In this document: in pieces, positions 40,162-50,473 of the stretch | Numbering within the stretch: the stretch's first letter is position 1 | Layout of the letters: each line of letters starts with the position of its first letter | Source: Pseudomonadota bacterium | GTDB taxonomy: Bacteria > Pseudomonadota > Alphaproteobacteria > Acetobacterales > Acetobacteraceae | Length of the DNA: 64,000 nt | Direction of reading: 5' to 3' | NCBI GenBank assembly: GCA_021845985.1 | Contig: JAJZES010000012.1 | Location: forward strand, 186,001-250,000 | Notes under the pieces: generated by a model | Database searches by the model: none | Seen by the model: the letters and a program-made list of their open reading frames with translations, nothing else | Told to the model about the DNA's origin: nothing | Translations under genes and position numbers: made by a program

Positions 40162-41827
40162 CTATCCGGCCCGCGGCAGGCGCACCACGAAGCGTGCGCC
40201 GAGAACGCGCCCGCCCGGATCGCGCCGGTTCTCGGCACTGATACGCCCGCGCAGCGCCGCCACGATCTGCCGGCTGATCGACAGGCCAAGCCCGGAATGC
40301 TGGCCAAACTGCTCGCCGCGCGGCCGCTCGGAATAGAATCGGTCGAAGATATGTTCGAGCCGTGCCTGCGGGATACCCGGCCCTTCGTCATCGACGCAGA
40401 TTTCCACCATGCCGCCGCTCTCGCGCGTGGTCAGCACGATGCGCCCGTTGGCGGGCGAGAATGATACCGCGTTGGCGATCAGGTTGCGCAGCACCTGCAC
40501 CACCCGATCCTCGACGCCCTGCACCACCGTCGCGCCCTCGGCCGGCGCCACCTCGATATGCGGGGCGCCGTCGGCGCGCGTCGCCGCATTGATGCCCGCC
40601 AGCGTCGCCAGGATCGGCGCCACATCGACCGGCCCGGTGGCGACGCGCGACAGCTCAGCGTCGATGCGTGAGGCGTCGCTGATGTCGCTGATCAGGCGGT
40701 CAAGCCGGCCGACATCCTCGGCGATGATGGCAAGCAGCCGGCGCTGCTTGTCGGCGTCGTCAATGCGGCGCAGCGTCTCGATAGCGCTGCGGATCGAGGT
40801 CAGCGGGTTTTTGATCTCGTGCGCGACATCGGCGGCGAACCGCTCGATGGCGTCCATGCGGTCCCACAGCGCCCGCGCCGATTGCGCCAGCGCCTGCGCC
40901 AGTTCGCCGACCTCGTCGTGGCGCGCCAGCAGCAGCGGCGGCACGATACCGGAGCGCCCGCGGCCCTCGCGCATCTGCTCGGCGACGCGGGCGAGGCGCA
41001 GGATCGGCCGCGCGATGGTCAGCGACAGATACCACGACAGCGGCACCGTCAGCCCGAGCGCCAGCCCGAACAGGGCGAGGATCGACAGGCGGACAGCGAG
41101 CAGGCTGTTATCGACCTCGCGTGCCTCGCGGGTCAGCAGCACGATGCCGACCATGCGGCGGTCGCGCACCACCGGCTCGGAGACCGTCACCAGCAGCCGG
41201 TCGTCCTGGGTGCGGCGGACATAGGCCTGCATCTGCCGCGCCTTGTTGCCGCCGGAGAGCCGCAGCTCCTCGCGCATGTCGGGCTGCCAGTCGGGGCCGG
41301 CGGCCGAAGGGCCGGTGTCGAGCACCGGCACCTCGCCCTCATGCGGGAACCACGCCAGCACTCGGTCATAGACGCGGCCGATGGCACCCAGTACCTCGCC
41401 ACGGGCGGCGGCGGGGGGCAGCGGCTCGGTGGTGACGGCGCCGCCGGTGCCCTCATGCACCCGGCTGTCGGCAACGAGCTGGCCTTCGGGGTCATAGACG
41501 CGAGCCTGCGCGTTCGGCGTCGGCTCGGTCAGGCTGTGCAGCAATGGGCGGGCGAGATCGGGCTGTAGCCTCGCATGCCCGGCGTCGTCGTCGCGCACCG
41601 CCGACTCGCCGAGCGCGCCGGCATAGATGCGCGCCTGCTCGCGCAGCGCCGTGACCTCGGCGGCCAGCAGGCCGTTCTGGTATTGGTCCAGATACAGCAG
41701 GGCGGCCAGCAGCAGGGCGAGCGGCACCAGATTGACCAGCAGAATGCGCCGCAGCAGCGGCGAAACACGCCGCGCCGAGGCCGGACGCGACGGCGCGTCG
41801 GCCAGCGTATCGGCGGCGGCGAAGCTG

Positions 41828-41835
<8 letters not shown>
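40162..41835 (-). CDS. chvG: sensor histidine kinase ChvG
   Basis: A 557-residue membrane kinase partner of ChvI. An N-terminal helix ([19 protein letters not shown]), a periplasmic sensor of about 240 residues, a second helix ([23 protein letters not shown]), and HAMP ([18 protein letters not shown]) precede the H box [22 protein letters not shown] box [13 protein letters not shown]1 VDDEGPGIP and G2 [11 protein letters not shown]. In rhizobia ChvG senses acid and cell-envelope stress. The ATG overlaps the chvI stop by eight bases. Confidence 0.93.
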
Positions 41836-42529
<694 letters not shown>

Positions 42530-42589
42530 CGTGCCGCTCCGTGCTGAGGCGCGTTCCGTGTTGTCTCATATGGGGAGGATTGTGGCGCA

Positions 42590-43327
42590 ATGACGATCGA
42601 GGATACCGCGATGACCGCCGAGGATGGCGAGGCGCCGGCCTGGAGCGTACGAAAACTGCTGCGGGCGGCGCGCGCGGGCACGCTGGCGACGGCGACTTCC
42701 GATGGCCAGCCCTTCGCCAGCCTGATCACGCCGGCGGTGGCGCCGGACGGGGCGGTGCTGCTGCTGCTGTCGGACCTGTCGGAGCACACCCGGCATCTGC
42801 ACGCCGAGCGGCGTTGCGCGGTGATGGTCGCGGGGGAGGCGGCCGACGCCAACCCGCAAACGGCGCCGCGGGTGACGGTGACGGGGCTGGCGGAGATGGT
42901 AGATGACGCGGCGTTGCGCGCGCGCTGGCTGGCGGTGCATCCCTATGCCGCGCTCTACGCCGATTTCGGCGATTTCCACCTGTGGCGGCTGGCGCCGACG
43001 GCGGCGCTGTTCGTCGGCGGTTTCGCCCGCGCAACCCGGCTGCGCCAGGCCGACCTGCTGCCCGACCCTGCGGCGGTGGCTGCCCTGGCGGCGGCGGAGG
43101 CGGAGATTTTGGCGCATTGCAACACCGACCATGCGGATGCGATGGCGGCGATCGGCGCGCGGGCAGGCGGCATTGCCGGGTCGTGGCGCATGGTGGCGGC
43201 GGATGTTGACGGCTGCGATCTGGGGCAGGAGGCCGCGGTGGTTCGGGTCGCCTGGGCGGCGCCGGTCGCGACGGCCGGGCAGGCGCGCAGCGAACTGGTC
43301 CGGCTGGCGCGCGCGGCGCGGGTGTAG
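42590..43327 (+). CDS. HugZ-like heme-binding / FMN-binding split-barrel protein
   Basis: A 245-residue protein with an N-terminal pyridoxamine-oxidase-like split barrel (RAGTLATATSDGQPFASLITPAVAPDG and SEHTRHLHAERRCAVMV) and a C-terminal DUF2470 domain (ILAHCNTDHADAMAAIGARAGG), the arrangement of HugZ/HutZ heme-utilisation proteins. The H-x(2)-TDHADA histidines near the start of DUF2470 are the conserved ones. GGGGAGGA precedes the ATG. It is divergent from chvI by a 60-bp gap and convergent with the Kdo hydroxylase. Confidence 0.85.
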   Translation: MTIEDTAMTAEDGEAPAWSVRKLLRAARAGTLATATSDGQPFASLITPAVAPDGAVLLLLSDLSEHTRHLHAERRCAVMVAGEAADANPQTAPRVTVTGLAEMVDDAALRARWLAVHPYAALYADFGDFHLWRLAPTAALFVGGFARATRLRQADLLPDPAAVAALAAAEAEILAHCNTDHADAMAAIGARAGGIAGSWRMVAADVDGCDLGQEAAVVRVAWAAPVATAGQARSELVRLARAARV

Positions 43328-43339
43328 GCGCCACGCCGA

Positions 43340-44224
43340 TCAGGCCAAAGCCCGCCCGGCCAGCCGCTCCAGCACGCGCAACGGCGCCTGTTCGGGGCGC
43401 CGCATCGCTGTCACGGGGACGTGAAAAGTCTGCTCCAGCGCGTAATGGCCGGCGATTGCGGCATGCAGCACCGCGTCGGTGAAGCACAGCCAGGTCGTGC
43501 CGGCGGGAAACGACAGCTCTGTCGTCGGGGCGCTGAGCTGATACGTGTCGTCCAGCTTGGCCGCGTCATGCAGGCCGAGCATCAGGAAGTCGTAGGGCGC
43601 CCGCCGGCCGCGGGTGAGACCGAGAAGCTGCATCGCCCAGCCCTGGCCCGGCAGGCCGGGGCGCAGGCGTGGCAGAAAGTGCGCGGCGAATTCGGGAAAC
43701 GGCTCGCCGACCCGCCACACCCGCGGTCGCCGATCGGGCGCGATGTTGCTGAACACGCGCAGGATGCGGCGCCCCCGCATCGGCCGCGTCGGGAAGGCAT
43801 CGACATGCAGCCGCCTGTCGTCCTGGCGCAGTGCATAGCGTCGCCCGGCGATTTCGGTCGGACGGAAGCTTGTGCGGGCGCGCTCGAGCACCGGGGCGTA
43901 GCGCGGCACGAGGCGATGCAGCAACGATTGCGCAGCCACGCCGAAACGGTCGAGGAGCATGGCAAGCCGGGCGCTGTCGGCGTCATCGAGGGCGGTGCCG
44001 AGCAGCGATCCGCTGGCCGGGTCGAGCGTAATGTTCTTGCGCGTCGCGTCGGGTGCGGCGCGTGCCAGCAATGCCAGATCCTCGGCGGCGAGGGCGAAAC
44101 CGAGATGCGGCAGCACCACCAGCCGACCATCTTCCAGCGCCGTCAGCACCTCCGCCTGCGTTGGTGTATCGAACGCCGCATCCCAACGCCGCGTCGCAAT
44201 CTGCAGGGTCACGTCTGTCCTCAT
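43340..44224 (-). CDS. kdoO: 3-deoxy-D-manno-oct-2-ulosonic acid (Kdo) hydroxylase
   Basis: A 294-residue Fe(II)/2-oxoglutarate-dependent oxygenase that hydroxylates C3 of lipid A-linked Kdo to make Ko in the inner core of lipopolysaccharide. The metal motif H-x-D appears in DDRRLHVDAFPTRPMRGRRILRVFSNIAP, and the distal His is in the C-terminal AGTTWLCFTDAVLHAA. RVWRVGEPFPEFAAHFLPRL is a family block. It faces hugZ with a 12-bp gap. Assignment rests on the HVDAFPTRP and RVFSNIAP segments. Confidence 0.85.
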   Translation of the reverse strand: MRTDVTLQIATRRWDAAFDTPTQAEVLTALEDGRLVVLPHLGFALAAEDLALLARAAPDATRKNITLDPASGSLLGTALDDADSARLAMLLDRFGVAAQSLLHRLVPRYAPVLERARTSFRPTEIAGRRYALRQDDRRLHVDAFPTRPMRGRRILRVFSNIAPDRRPRVWRVGEPFPEFAAHFLPRLRPGLPGQGWAMQLLGLTRGRRAPYDFLMLGLHDAAKLDDTYQLSAPTTELSFPAGTTWLCFTDAVLHAAIAGHYALEQTFHVPVTAMRRPEQAPLRVLERLAGRALA

Positions 44225-44469
44225 GACGGCGGGCTACCCGTGACAAATGAGCGCGTTGGCGACACATATGGCGCTGGCTGTGACCTGCACAGCTTGCCGG
44301 CACCGTGCCTTTGCGTGATTTCTGCCCCTGGCATGCGCCTCGGACGTCTGTTTGTCGGCGGCCTTCGACTGACTGGCGTGCGGCATCGTGCGTTCCTGTT
44401 TTTGGCGCGCAGATTGGCGGCACGGTGCAGCAACGCAGCGTGCTTCGCCCGGGTTGCCCCGCCGGCCGG

Positions 44470-44640
44470 GCGGCGCTCAACCTGCCGGATGCCTTGCGCG
44501 CCTCCGATGCGTCGTCGATGCTGCGGCTGTCGCTTGGCGAATCGTTTGCCGCGGCTTATGTGCGGTTGCAGATGCCGGAATGGAACGCCGACACCCGGCA
44601 TCTGTCGCGGTGGCAGCGGGAGGCGACGCTGGATTGCTGA
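44470..44640 (+). pseudogene. glutamine synthetase-like C-terminal fragment
   Basis: The last 55 or so codons of a frame ending at 44640 resemble the C-terminus of GlnT/type III-like glutamine synthetases: LPDALRASDASSMLRLSLGE then SFAAAYVRLQMPEWNA and a tail WQREATLDC. No catalytic domain is found upstream; 44225-44470 gives no convincing protein in any frame. The stop overlaps the soxB start (TGATG), suggesting this is the remnant of a gene that once preceded soxB in the operon. The family call rests on a short tail, so it is tentative. Confidence 0.5.
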
Positions 44641-45890
44641 TGCGCTACTCGGTCTTCTCCCTGGCGCGCGAGGCGTTGCGTGGTCATGTCGGCTGGCGGC
44701 CGGCGTAGCGCGACGCGGCGCCGCAGCCCGCCTATGACGCGGTGATCGTCGGCGGCGGCGGCCACGGCCTCGCCACGGCCTACTACTTGGCACGCGAACA
44801 CGGCATCAACCGCGTGGCGGTGCTGGAAAAGGGCTGGATCGGCTCGGGCAATGCCGGGCGCAACACCACCATCATCCGCTCGAACTATCTGCTGCCCGGC
44901 AATGAGCAGTTCTACGAACACTCGCTGCGGCTGTGGAAGGGGCTGGAGCAGGACCTCAACTACAACACCATGGTCAGCCAGCGCGGCGTGCTGAACCTGT
45001 TGCACAGCGACGCTCAGCGCGACGCCTTTGCCCGCCGCGGCAACGCCATGCGGCTGCACGGCGCCGATGCCGAGTTGCTCGATGCCGATGCGGTGCGGGC
45101 GCGCCATCCGTATTTCGATTTCACCAGCGCCCGCTTTCCGATCAAGGGCGGGCTGCTGCAGCGGCGCGGCGGCACCGCGCGCCACGATGCCGTGGTCTGG
45201 GGCTATGCCCGCGGCGCCGACCGGCGCGGGGTCGATATCGTGCAAAACTGCGAGGTCACCGGCATCCGTATCGCCGACGGCACGGTGCAGGGGGTCGAGA
45301 CCACGCGCGGCTACATCGCCGCCGCCAAGGTCGGGCTCGCCTGCGCAGGCAATTCCTCGCGCGTCGCCGCCATGGCCGGGTTGCGCCTGCCGATCGAAAG
45401 CCACGTGCTGCAGGCCTTCGTCAGCGAGGGTGTCAAGCCGCTGATCGACGGCGTCGTCACCTTCGGTGCCGGGTATTTCTACATCAGCCAGTCCGATAAG
45501 GGCGGGCTGGTGTTTGGCGGCGACATCGACGGCTACAATTCCTATGCCCAGCGCGGCAGCATGCCGACGGTGGACGACGTGATGGAGGGCGGCATGGCGC
45601 TGCTGCCGATGCTCGGCCGGCTGCGGCTGCTGCGCCAGTGGGGCGGCATCATGGACATGTCGATGGACGGTTCTCCGATCATTGATCGCACGCCGGTCGC
45701 CGGCCTCTATCTCAATGCCGGCTGGTGCTATGGCGGGTTCAAGGCGACGCCGGCATCCGGCTGGTGCTTTGCGTACACCATGGCGCGCGACGAGCCGCAC
45801 CCCAGCAATGCTGCCTTCCGCCTCGACCGCTTCGCCAGCGGCGCCGTGCTGGACGAAAAAGGCGTCGGCGCGACGCCGAACCTTCACTGA
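44640..45890 (+). pseudogene. soxB: sarcosine oxidase beta subunit, copy 1, with in-frame TAG
   Basis: An FAD flavoprotein subunit that demethylates sarcosine. Codon 23 is TAG (44706-44708), where the intact copy at 60600 has Trp: WRPA-stop-RDAAP against WQPQWRDAAP. Downstream, 382 further residues are open, beginning AVIVGGGGHGLATAYYLARE with the FAD loop intact, plus NTTIIRSNYL and GGFKATPASGW. A GTG at 44742 could restart translation right at the dinucleotide fold but would lose the N-terminal 34 residues. I therefore call it a probable pseudogene, recently inactivated. Overall similarity to copy 2 is high. Confidence 0.75.
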
Positions 45891-45903
45891 AATTCGGGTA
45901 ACG

Positions 45904-46161
45904 ATGCGCATTCCCTGTCCCCATTGCGGCGAGCGTGGCAGCGAGGAGTTTCTCTACCTTGGGGCGGCCGGGTTGCTGCGTCCCGCCGCCGCGGCGCCGG
46001 CGGCGGCGTGGGACGCCTATGTCCATTTGCGCGACAATCCGGCCGGGATGCTACGCGAGCACTGGCAGCATCTGCATGGCTGCCGGCGCTGGCTGGTGGT
46101 GACACGCGACACGCGCACCCATGCCATTGCGCAGAGCGTCGATGCGGCGGGTCTGGCATGA
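45904..46161 (+). CDS. soxD: sarcosine oxidase delta subunit, copy 1
   Basis: 85 residues with the zinc-binding start MRIPCPHCGERGSEEFLYLGAA, then DAYVHLRDNPAGMLREHWQHLHGCRRWLVV, with paired cysteines in CPHC and the later HLHGC, as in other SoxD. The frame is intact and its stop overlaps the soxA ATG. It follows a soxB with an internal stop and precedes a broken soxA, so the protein is unlikely to be useful even though the gene is open. Ten residues shorter than copy 2 at its C-terminus. Confidence 0.85.
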   Translation: MRIPCPHCGERGSEEFLYLGAAGLLRPAAAAPAAAWDAYVHLRDNPAGMLREHWQHLHGCRRWLVVTRDTRTHAIAQSVDAAGLA

Positions 46162-49081
46162 GCCGGCTCGCTGCCGGCGGGCTGATTGACCGGTCGCGCA
46201 CGCTCGGCTTTCGCTTCGACGGTCGCGCCTATACCGGCCATCCCGGCGACACCCTGGCCTCGGCGCTGCTGGCCAACGGCGTGCGGCTGTTGGGACGGTC
46301 GTTCAAATACCATCGCCCGCGCGGGGTGCTGTCGGCCGGGGTGGAGGAGCCGAGCGCGCTGGTCGAGATCGGGCAGGGGGCGCGGCGCACCCCCAACCTC
46401 GCCGCCACCACGGTCGAACTGTATGACCGGCTGGAGGCATCGAGCCAGAACCGTTAGCCATCGCTGCGCGTCGATGCGATGGCGGTGACATCGCTGCTGG
46501 CGCCGCTGTTTTCGGCCGGATTCTACTACAAGACCTTCATGTGGCCGGCGTCGTGGTGGGAGCGGTTGTATGAACCGGCGATCCGCCGCGCCGCTGGCCT
46601 CGGCCGTGCCGCCGGGCTGCCCGACCCGGATACCTATGAGCGGGCACATTTGTTTTGCGACGTGCTGGTGATCGGCGCCGGTCCGACCGGCCTCGCCGCG
46701 GCGCTGGCGGCCGGGCGCAGCGGCGCGCGCGTCGTCCTCTGCGACAGCGACGCCCGGCTCGGCGGCCGGCTGCTGGCTGAGCGTGCCGGGGTGGCGGGAC
46801 AACCGGGCGCCACCTGGGCCGCCGCCACCGAGGCGGCGCTGCGGGCCATGGCCGAGTTGCGCGTGCTGACCCGCACCACCGTCTTTGCCGCCTACGACCA
46901 AGGCACCTATGCGGCGCTGGAGCGGGTGGCCGATCACCTGCCGGTGCCGCCGCCGCATACGCCGCGCCAGCGCGTCTGGCGCATCGTGGCGCGGCGGGTG
47001 GTGTTGGCCAGCGGCGCGGTCGAGCGGCTGGTCGGCTTCGGCGGCAATGACCGGCCCGGCGTGATGCTGGCCGGGGCGGTACGGACCTATCTCAACCGGT
47101 ACGCAGTGGCGCCGGGGCCGCGCGCCGCGGTGCTCACCGGCGGCGCCGAGGGCTGGCGCACCGCCGAGGATCTCGCCCATCACGGTGTCGAGGTCGCCGC
47201 AATCATTGACCGCCGCGCCGATGCGCCGGCGGCGGCGGCGCGGCGACCGGCGGCGTGCATGGGTTGAGCTGGATCGACGTCTGCGACGCCGGCGGCGCCC
47301 GGCATCGTCTCGCCGTGGACCTGCTGGCGGTGGCCGGTGGCTGGAACCCGCAGGTGCAACTGGCCTGCCATCTCGGTGGCCGGCCGGTGTGGGACGAGGC
47401 GCTGGCCGCCTTCCTTCCGCCGGCGGCGCCGCCGCCGGGGATGGCGGTGGCAGGCGCCGCCGCCGGTCGGTTCGGCCTCGCCGGCACATGCGCCGATGGC
47501 GAGGCCGCCGGCATCGCCGCGGCTGTCGCCGCCGGGTTCGATGCGCCGCGGCCGGCGCCGCCGCCCGCCGCGACCGCGGAGGAGGCGGCAACGCCGATCT
47601 GGATCGTGTCCGGCGCACGTCAGAAAACCTTCGTCGATCTCCAGCATGACGTGACCATCGATGACATCGCCCTGGCGCATCGCGAGGGCTTCCGCGCCGT
47701 CGAGCATATGAAGCGCTACACCACACACGGCATGGCCACCGATCAGGGCCGCACCGGCGGCGTGCTGGGCATGGCCGCGATGGCGGCGCTGACCGGGCGC
47801 AGCATGGCCGAGACCGGCACCACGCTGCACCGTCCGCCGACCTCGCCGGTGGATATCGGCGCGCTCGCCGGGGCGCATCGCGGGGAGCATTTTCGCCCGG
47901 TGCGGCGGACCCCAGGTCATCGCTGGGCGGAGCGGGCAGGCGCCAGCTTCGTCGAATCCGGGCCGTGGCTGCGCGCCCAGTAGTTCGCTCAGACCGATGA
48001 GACGGATTGGTTGCGTTCGGTCAACCGCGAGGCCGAAGCGGTGCGCACCGGCGTCGGCCTGTGCGATGTCTCGACGCTCGGCAAGATCGAACTGGTCGGG
48101 CCGGATGTCGGGAGTTTTCTCGACTTTCTCTATATCAATACGATGTCCTCGCTGCCGGTCGGGCGCACGCGCTACGGGCTGATGCTGCGGGAGGACGGCT
48201 TCGCCTTCGACGATGGCACCGTGGCCCGACTCGCCGCCGAACGCTGGGTGATGACGACGACCACGGCCAACGCGCCGTGCGTGCTGCAGCATATGGAGTA
48301 TGTGCACCAGGTGCTGCGGCCCGAACTGGCCGTCGCTTTCGTCTCCGTCACCGACCGCTGGGCCCAGTACGCCATCGCCGGCCCGCGCGCGCGCGATGTC
48401 GTCGCTGTGCTGCTCGATCCCGGACAGGACGTGTCCGATGCCGCCTTCGGCCACATGGCATGCGGCGAGGTCCGGCTGCTCGGCGGCCTCGGCGGGCGGT
48501 TGTTCCGCATCTCATTCTCCGGCGAGCGCGGCTACGAAATCGGCGTGCCGGCCGGGTTCGGTGAGACGCTGGCCGAGCGGATCATGGCGGCGGGCGCACC
48601 CTGTGGCATCGTGCCGTACGGGCTGGAGGCGCTGTCGGTGTTGCGCATCGAGAAAGGGCATCCGGCCGGCGGCGAGTTGAACGGGCAGACCACGGCAGGC
48701 GATCTGGGGTTTGCGCGGATGATGTCGTCGCGCAAGGATTTCATCGGCCGGGCGATGGCGCAGCGCCCGGCGCTGCTGGCGGCGGATCGGCCGTCACTGG
48801 TCGGGTTGCGGCCGGTTGAGCGCGACGCCCGGCTGCGCGGCGGCGCCCATCTGCTCAAGCCCGATGCCCCGGCCGAGGCGGCGCATGATGAGGGCTGGAT
48901 CACCTCGGTTGCGTTCTCGCCGACGCTTGGTCAATGGATCGGCCTAGCCATGCTGGCGCGTGGCCCGGCCCGGCTGGGCGAACGGGTGCGTGCTTTCGAC
49001 CCGCTGCGCGGCGGCGACTGCGTCGTCGAAGTGTGCGCGCCATGCTTCATCGATCCGCAGGGGGAGCGGCTGCGTGGCTGA
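46158..49081 (+). pseudogene. soxA: sarcosine oxidase alpha subunit, copy 1, broken
   Basis: The large subunit (THF/NAD/FAD) is disrupted at three places: TAG at 46455-46457 (copy 2 has Phe there), a deletion near 47220-47260 that loses about 15-20 codons and changes frame, and TAG at 47981-47983 in a position where SoxA proteins usually have Trp. Recognisable blocks survive on either side: DVLVIGAGPTGLAAAL, NDRPGVML, then (after the shift) HDVTIDDIALAHREGFRAVEHMKRYTTHGMATDQG, and a C-terminal aminomethyltransferase-like domain (GKIELVGPDVGSFLDFLY to FIDPQGERLRG). Three independent lesions argue for a pseudogene rather than a recoded gene. Confidence 0.85.
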
Positions 49082-49643
49082 TGTTTCGGCCTTTGCCGGC
49101 TGCCCGCCGGTGACCCCGACATTGCCGCAGCAGGCGGTGGCATCGGCGGTGGGGATGCTGTCGATCGTCTCGGTCACGGCATGGCGGGGACGCATCCCGG
49201 CGCTGGCGGCGGCGCTGCACGCCGGTTTTGGCCTCGACCTGGCGGCGGCCGGGCGGTGGACCGGGTCGGATGTTCTGGCCTGCATCTGGTCCGCACCCGG
49301 ACATTGGCACATCCAGCGCCAGGGGTGCGGCAGGCTGGCGGACGATCTTGCCGCCGCGCTCGGCGCCGAGGCCGGGCAGATCGACGTTTCCGATGCGCGT
49401 GCGGCGCTGCGCATCAGCGGGCCGGGTGCCCCGGCGATGCTGGCGCGGTTGCTGCCGATCGACCTACACCCGCGCGCTTTCGCCCCGCAGCTTGCTGCGG
49501 CCAGGCTGGCCGGCCATATCAGCGTCCAACTGCGCCAGATCGACGCCGCGCCGAGCTACGAGATTGCCTGTTCACGCAGCTACGCCGCCAGCCTGTGGCA
49601 GGCGCTGGCGACCGCCGGGGCCGGGGCTCTGCGTCTGGCGTGA
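49074..49643 (+). CDS. soxG: sarcosine oxidase gamma subunit, copy 1
   Basis: 189 residues of the fourth subunit, which resembles a T-protein (aminomethyltransferase) fold: SVTAWRGRIPALAAALHAGFGLDL, LRISGPGAPAMLARLLPIDLHPRAF, and VQLRQIDAAPSYEIACSRSYAASLWQAL. The start is a GTG at 49074 that overlaps the end of soxA. The frame is complete although soxB and soxA upstream are broken. No copy 2 version is visible because the window ends inside soxA2. Confidence 0.82.
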   Translation: MADVSAFAGCPPVTPTLPQQAVASAVGMLSIVSVTAWRGRIPALAAALHAGFGLDLAAAGRWTGSDVLACIWSAPGHWHIQRQGCGRLADDLAAALGAEAGQIDVSDARAALRISGPGAPAMLARLLPIDLHPRAFAPQLAAARLAGHISVQLRQIDAAPSYEIACSRSYAASLWQALATAGAGALRLA

Positions 49644-49707
49644 CGCGGGCCGGAGCGTTTGCGCAGCCCCGAACGGCACCTGGCCCAGCGCTGCGCTGCG
49701 TCGGCCG

Positions 49708-49728
49708 AGCCAAGCCGGCGGCTTGGCT
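49708..49728. terminator. hairpin between convergent soxG and phosphatase genes
   Basis: AGCCAAGCC, a three-base loop GGC, and GGCTTGGCT form a perfect nine-pair stem in the 97-bp gap between two genes that end towards each other. There is no T run on either strand, so it is a likely but weak bidirectional terminator. Confidence 0.45.
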
Positions 49729-49740
49729 GCGCGGCGGCCG

Positions 49741-50412
49741 CTATTCCCGGTGCAGCACCCGATGGGTGACGAAATCGGCGAAATGGCCGGAGCGGAATCC
49801 GGCGCCCAGCGCCGCCGCGTCATAATCCTCGCGCAGCCAGTCGAGAAACGGCTTGCGCCCCTCCGCCTCGGCCGCGTAGCGCGCCAGGAAGGCGTCGAGC
49901 ACGCCGGCGCGCGAGCGGTTCCAGTGGCCATAGCGGAGTGACAGTTGCTCGGCGGCCTGCGCCACCGTCGTGCCGTTGAGCAGCAGAAACACGGCGGCGG
50001 CAAACCCGGCGCGGTCGGCGCCGGATTTGCAATGCACCAGAACCGGCGGCGGCGCGGTCGCGAAGGCGTCGGCCAGCGCCAGTACTTGGCAGCGCTGCGG
50101 CGGCCGGCCGCTCGACATCGCCACGTCAATGAAGGTCAGGCCGAGCCGTGCCGCCTCCGCCCGCGACAGCGCGTCCGAACCGTTGCCGCAGGCGCCGCGC
50201 AGATTGATCAGTGTGCGCAGCCGGTGACGGCGCACCAGTGCGGCCAGCCGCCATGGCGGCGGATGATTGCAGCGATAGAGCCGCCCCGGCACCACGGTCG
50301 CAAAATTGCTCCACGCCAGGCGCAGCAGGCCGTGATCGACCAGCAGGCTGTCGGCCCAGGCGAGTGCCCGCCCCCGCGGGGACATCAGATCGCCGCGAAA
50401 GATCGTGTCCAT
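49741..50412 (-). CDS. protein-tyrosine/dual-specificity phosphatase-like protein
   Basis: 223 residues with the CX5R signature in VLVHCKSGADRAGFAAAVFL and a typical Tyr/dual-specificity phosphatase core (YRCNHPPPWRLAALVRRHRLRTLINLRG). The catalytic cysteine and arginine are both present, so it should be active. The ATG at 50412 (MDTIFRGDLMSP) opens the family-like N-terminus. It lies 61 bases after polA on the same strand. The substrate is unknown; related proteins act on phosphotyrosine, phosphoinositides or polysaccharide-synthesis kinases. Confidence 0.8.
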   Translation of the reverse strand: MDTIFRGDLMSPRGRALAWADSLLVDHGLLRLAWSNFATVVPGRLYRCNHPPPWRLAALVRRHRLRTLINLRGACGNGSDALSRAEAARLGLTFIDVAMSSGRPPQRCQVLALADAFATAPPPVLVHCKSGADRAGFAAAVFLLLNGTTVAQAAEQLSLRYGHWNRSRAGVLDAFLARYAAEAEGRKPFLDWLREDYDAAALGAGFRSGHFADFVTHRVLHRE

Positions 50413-50473
50413 GCGTATCGAGGTGTCGCCCGTCCGGTTGCGATGCCGGACATGAGCATTGCCTGAGCACCGA

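Noticed and set aside
44640-49081. Amber recoding (pyrrolysine or suppressor) of the sox genes
   Set aside because: soxA also carries a frameshifting deletion, and the intact paralogue uses Trp and Phe codons at the compared positions; decay is simpler. Kept only as a low-weight possibility in the findings.
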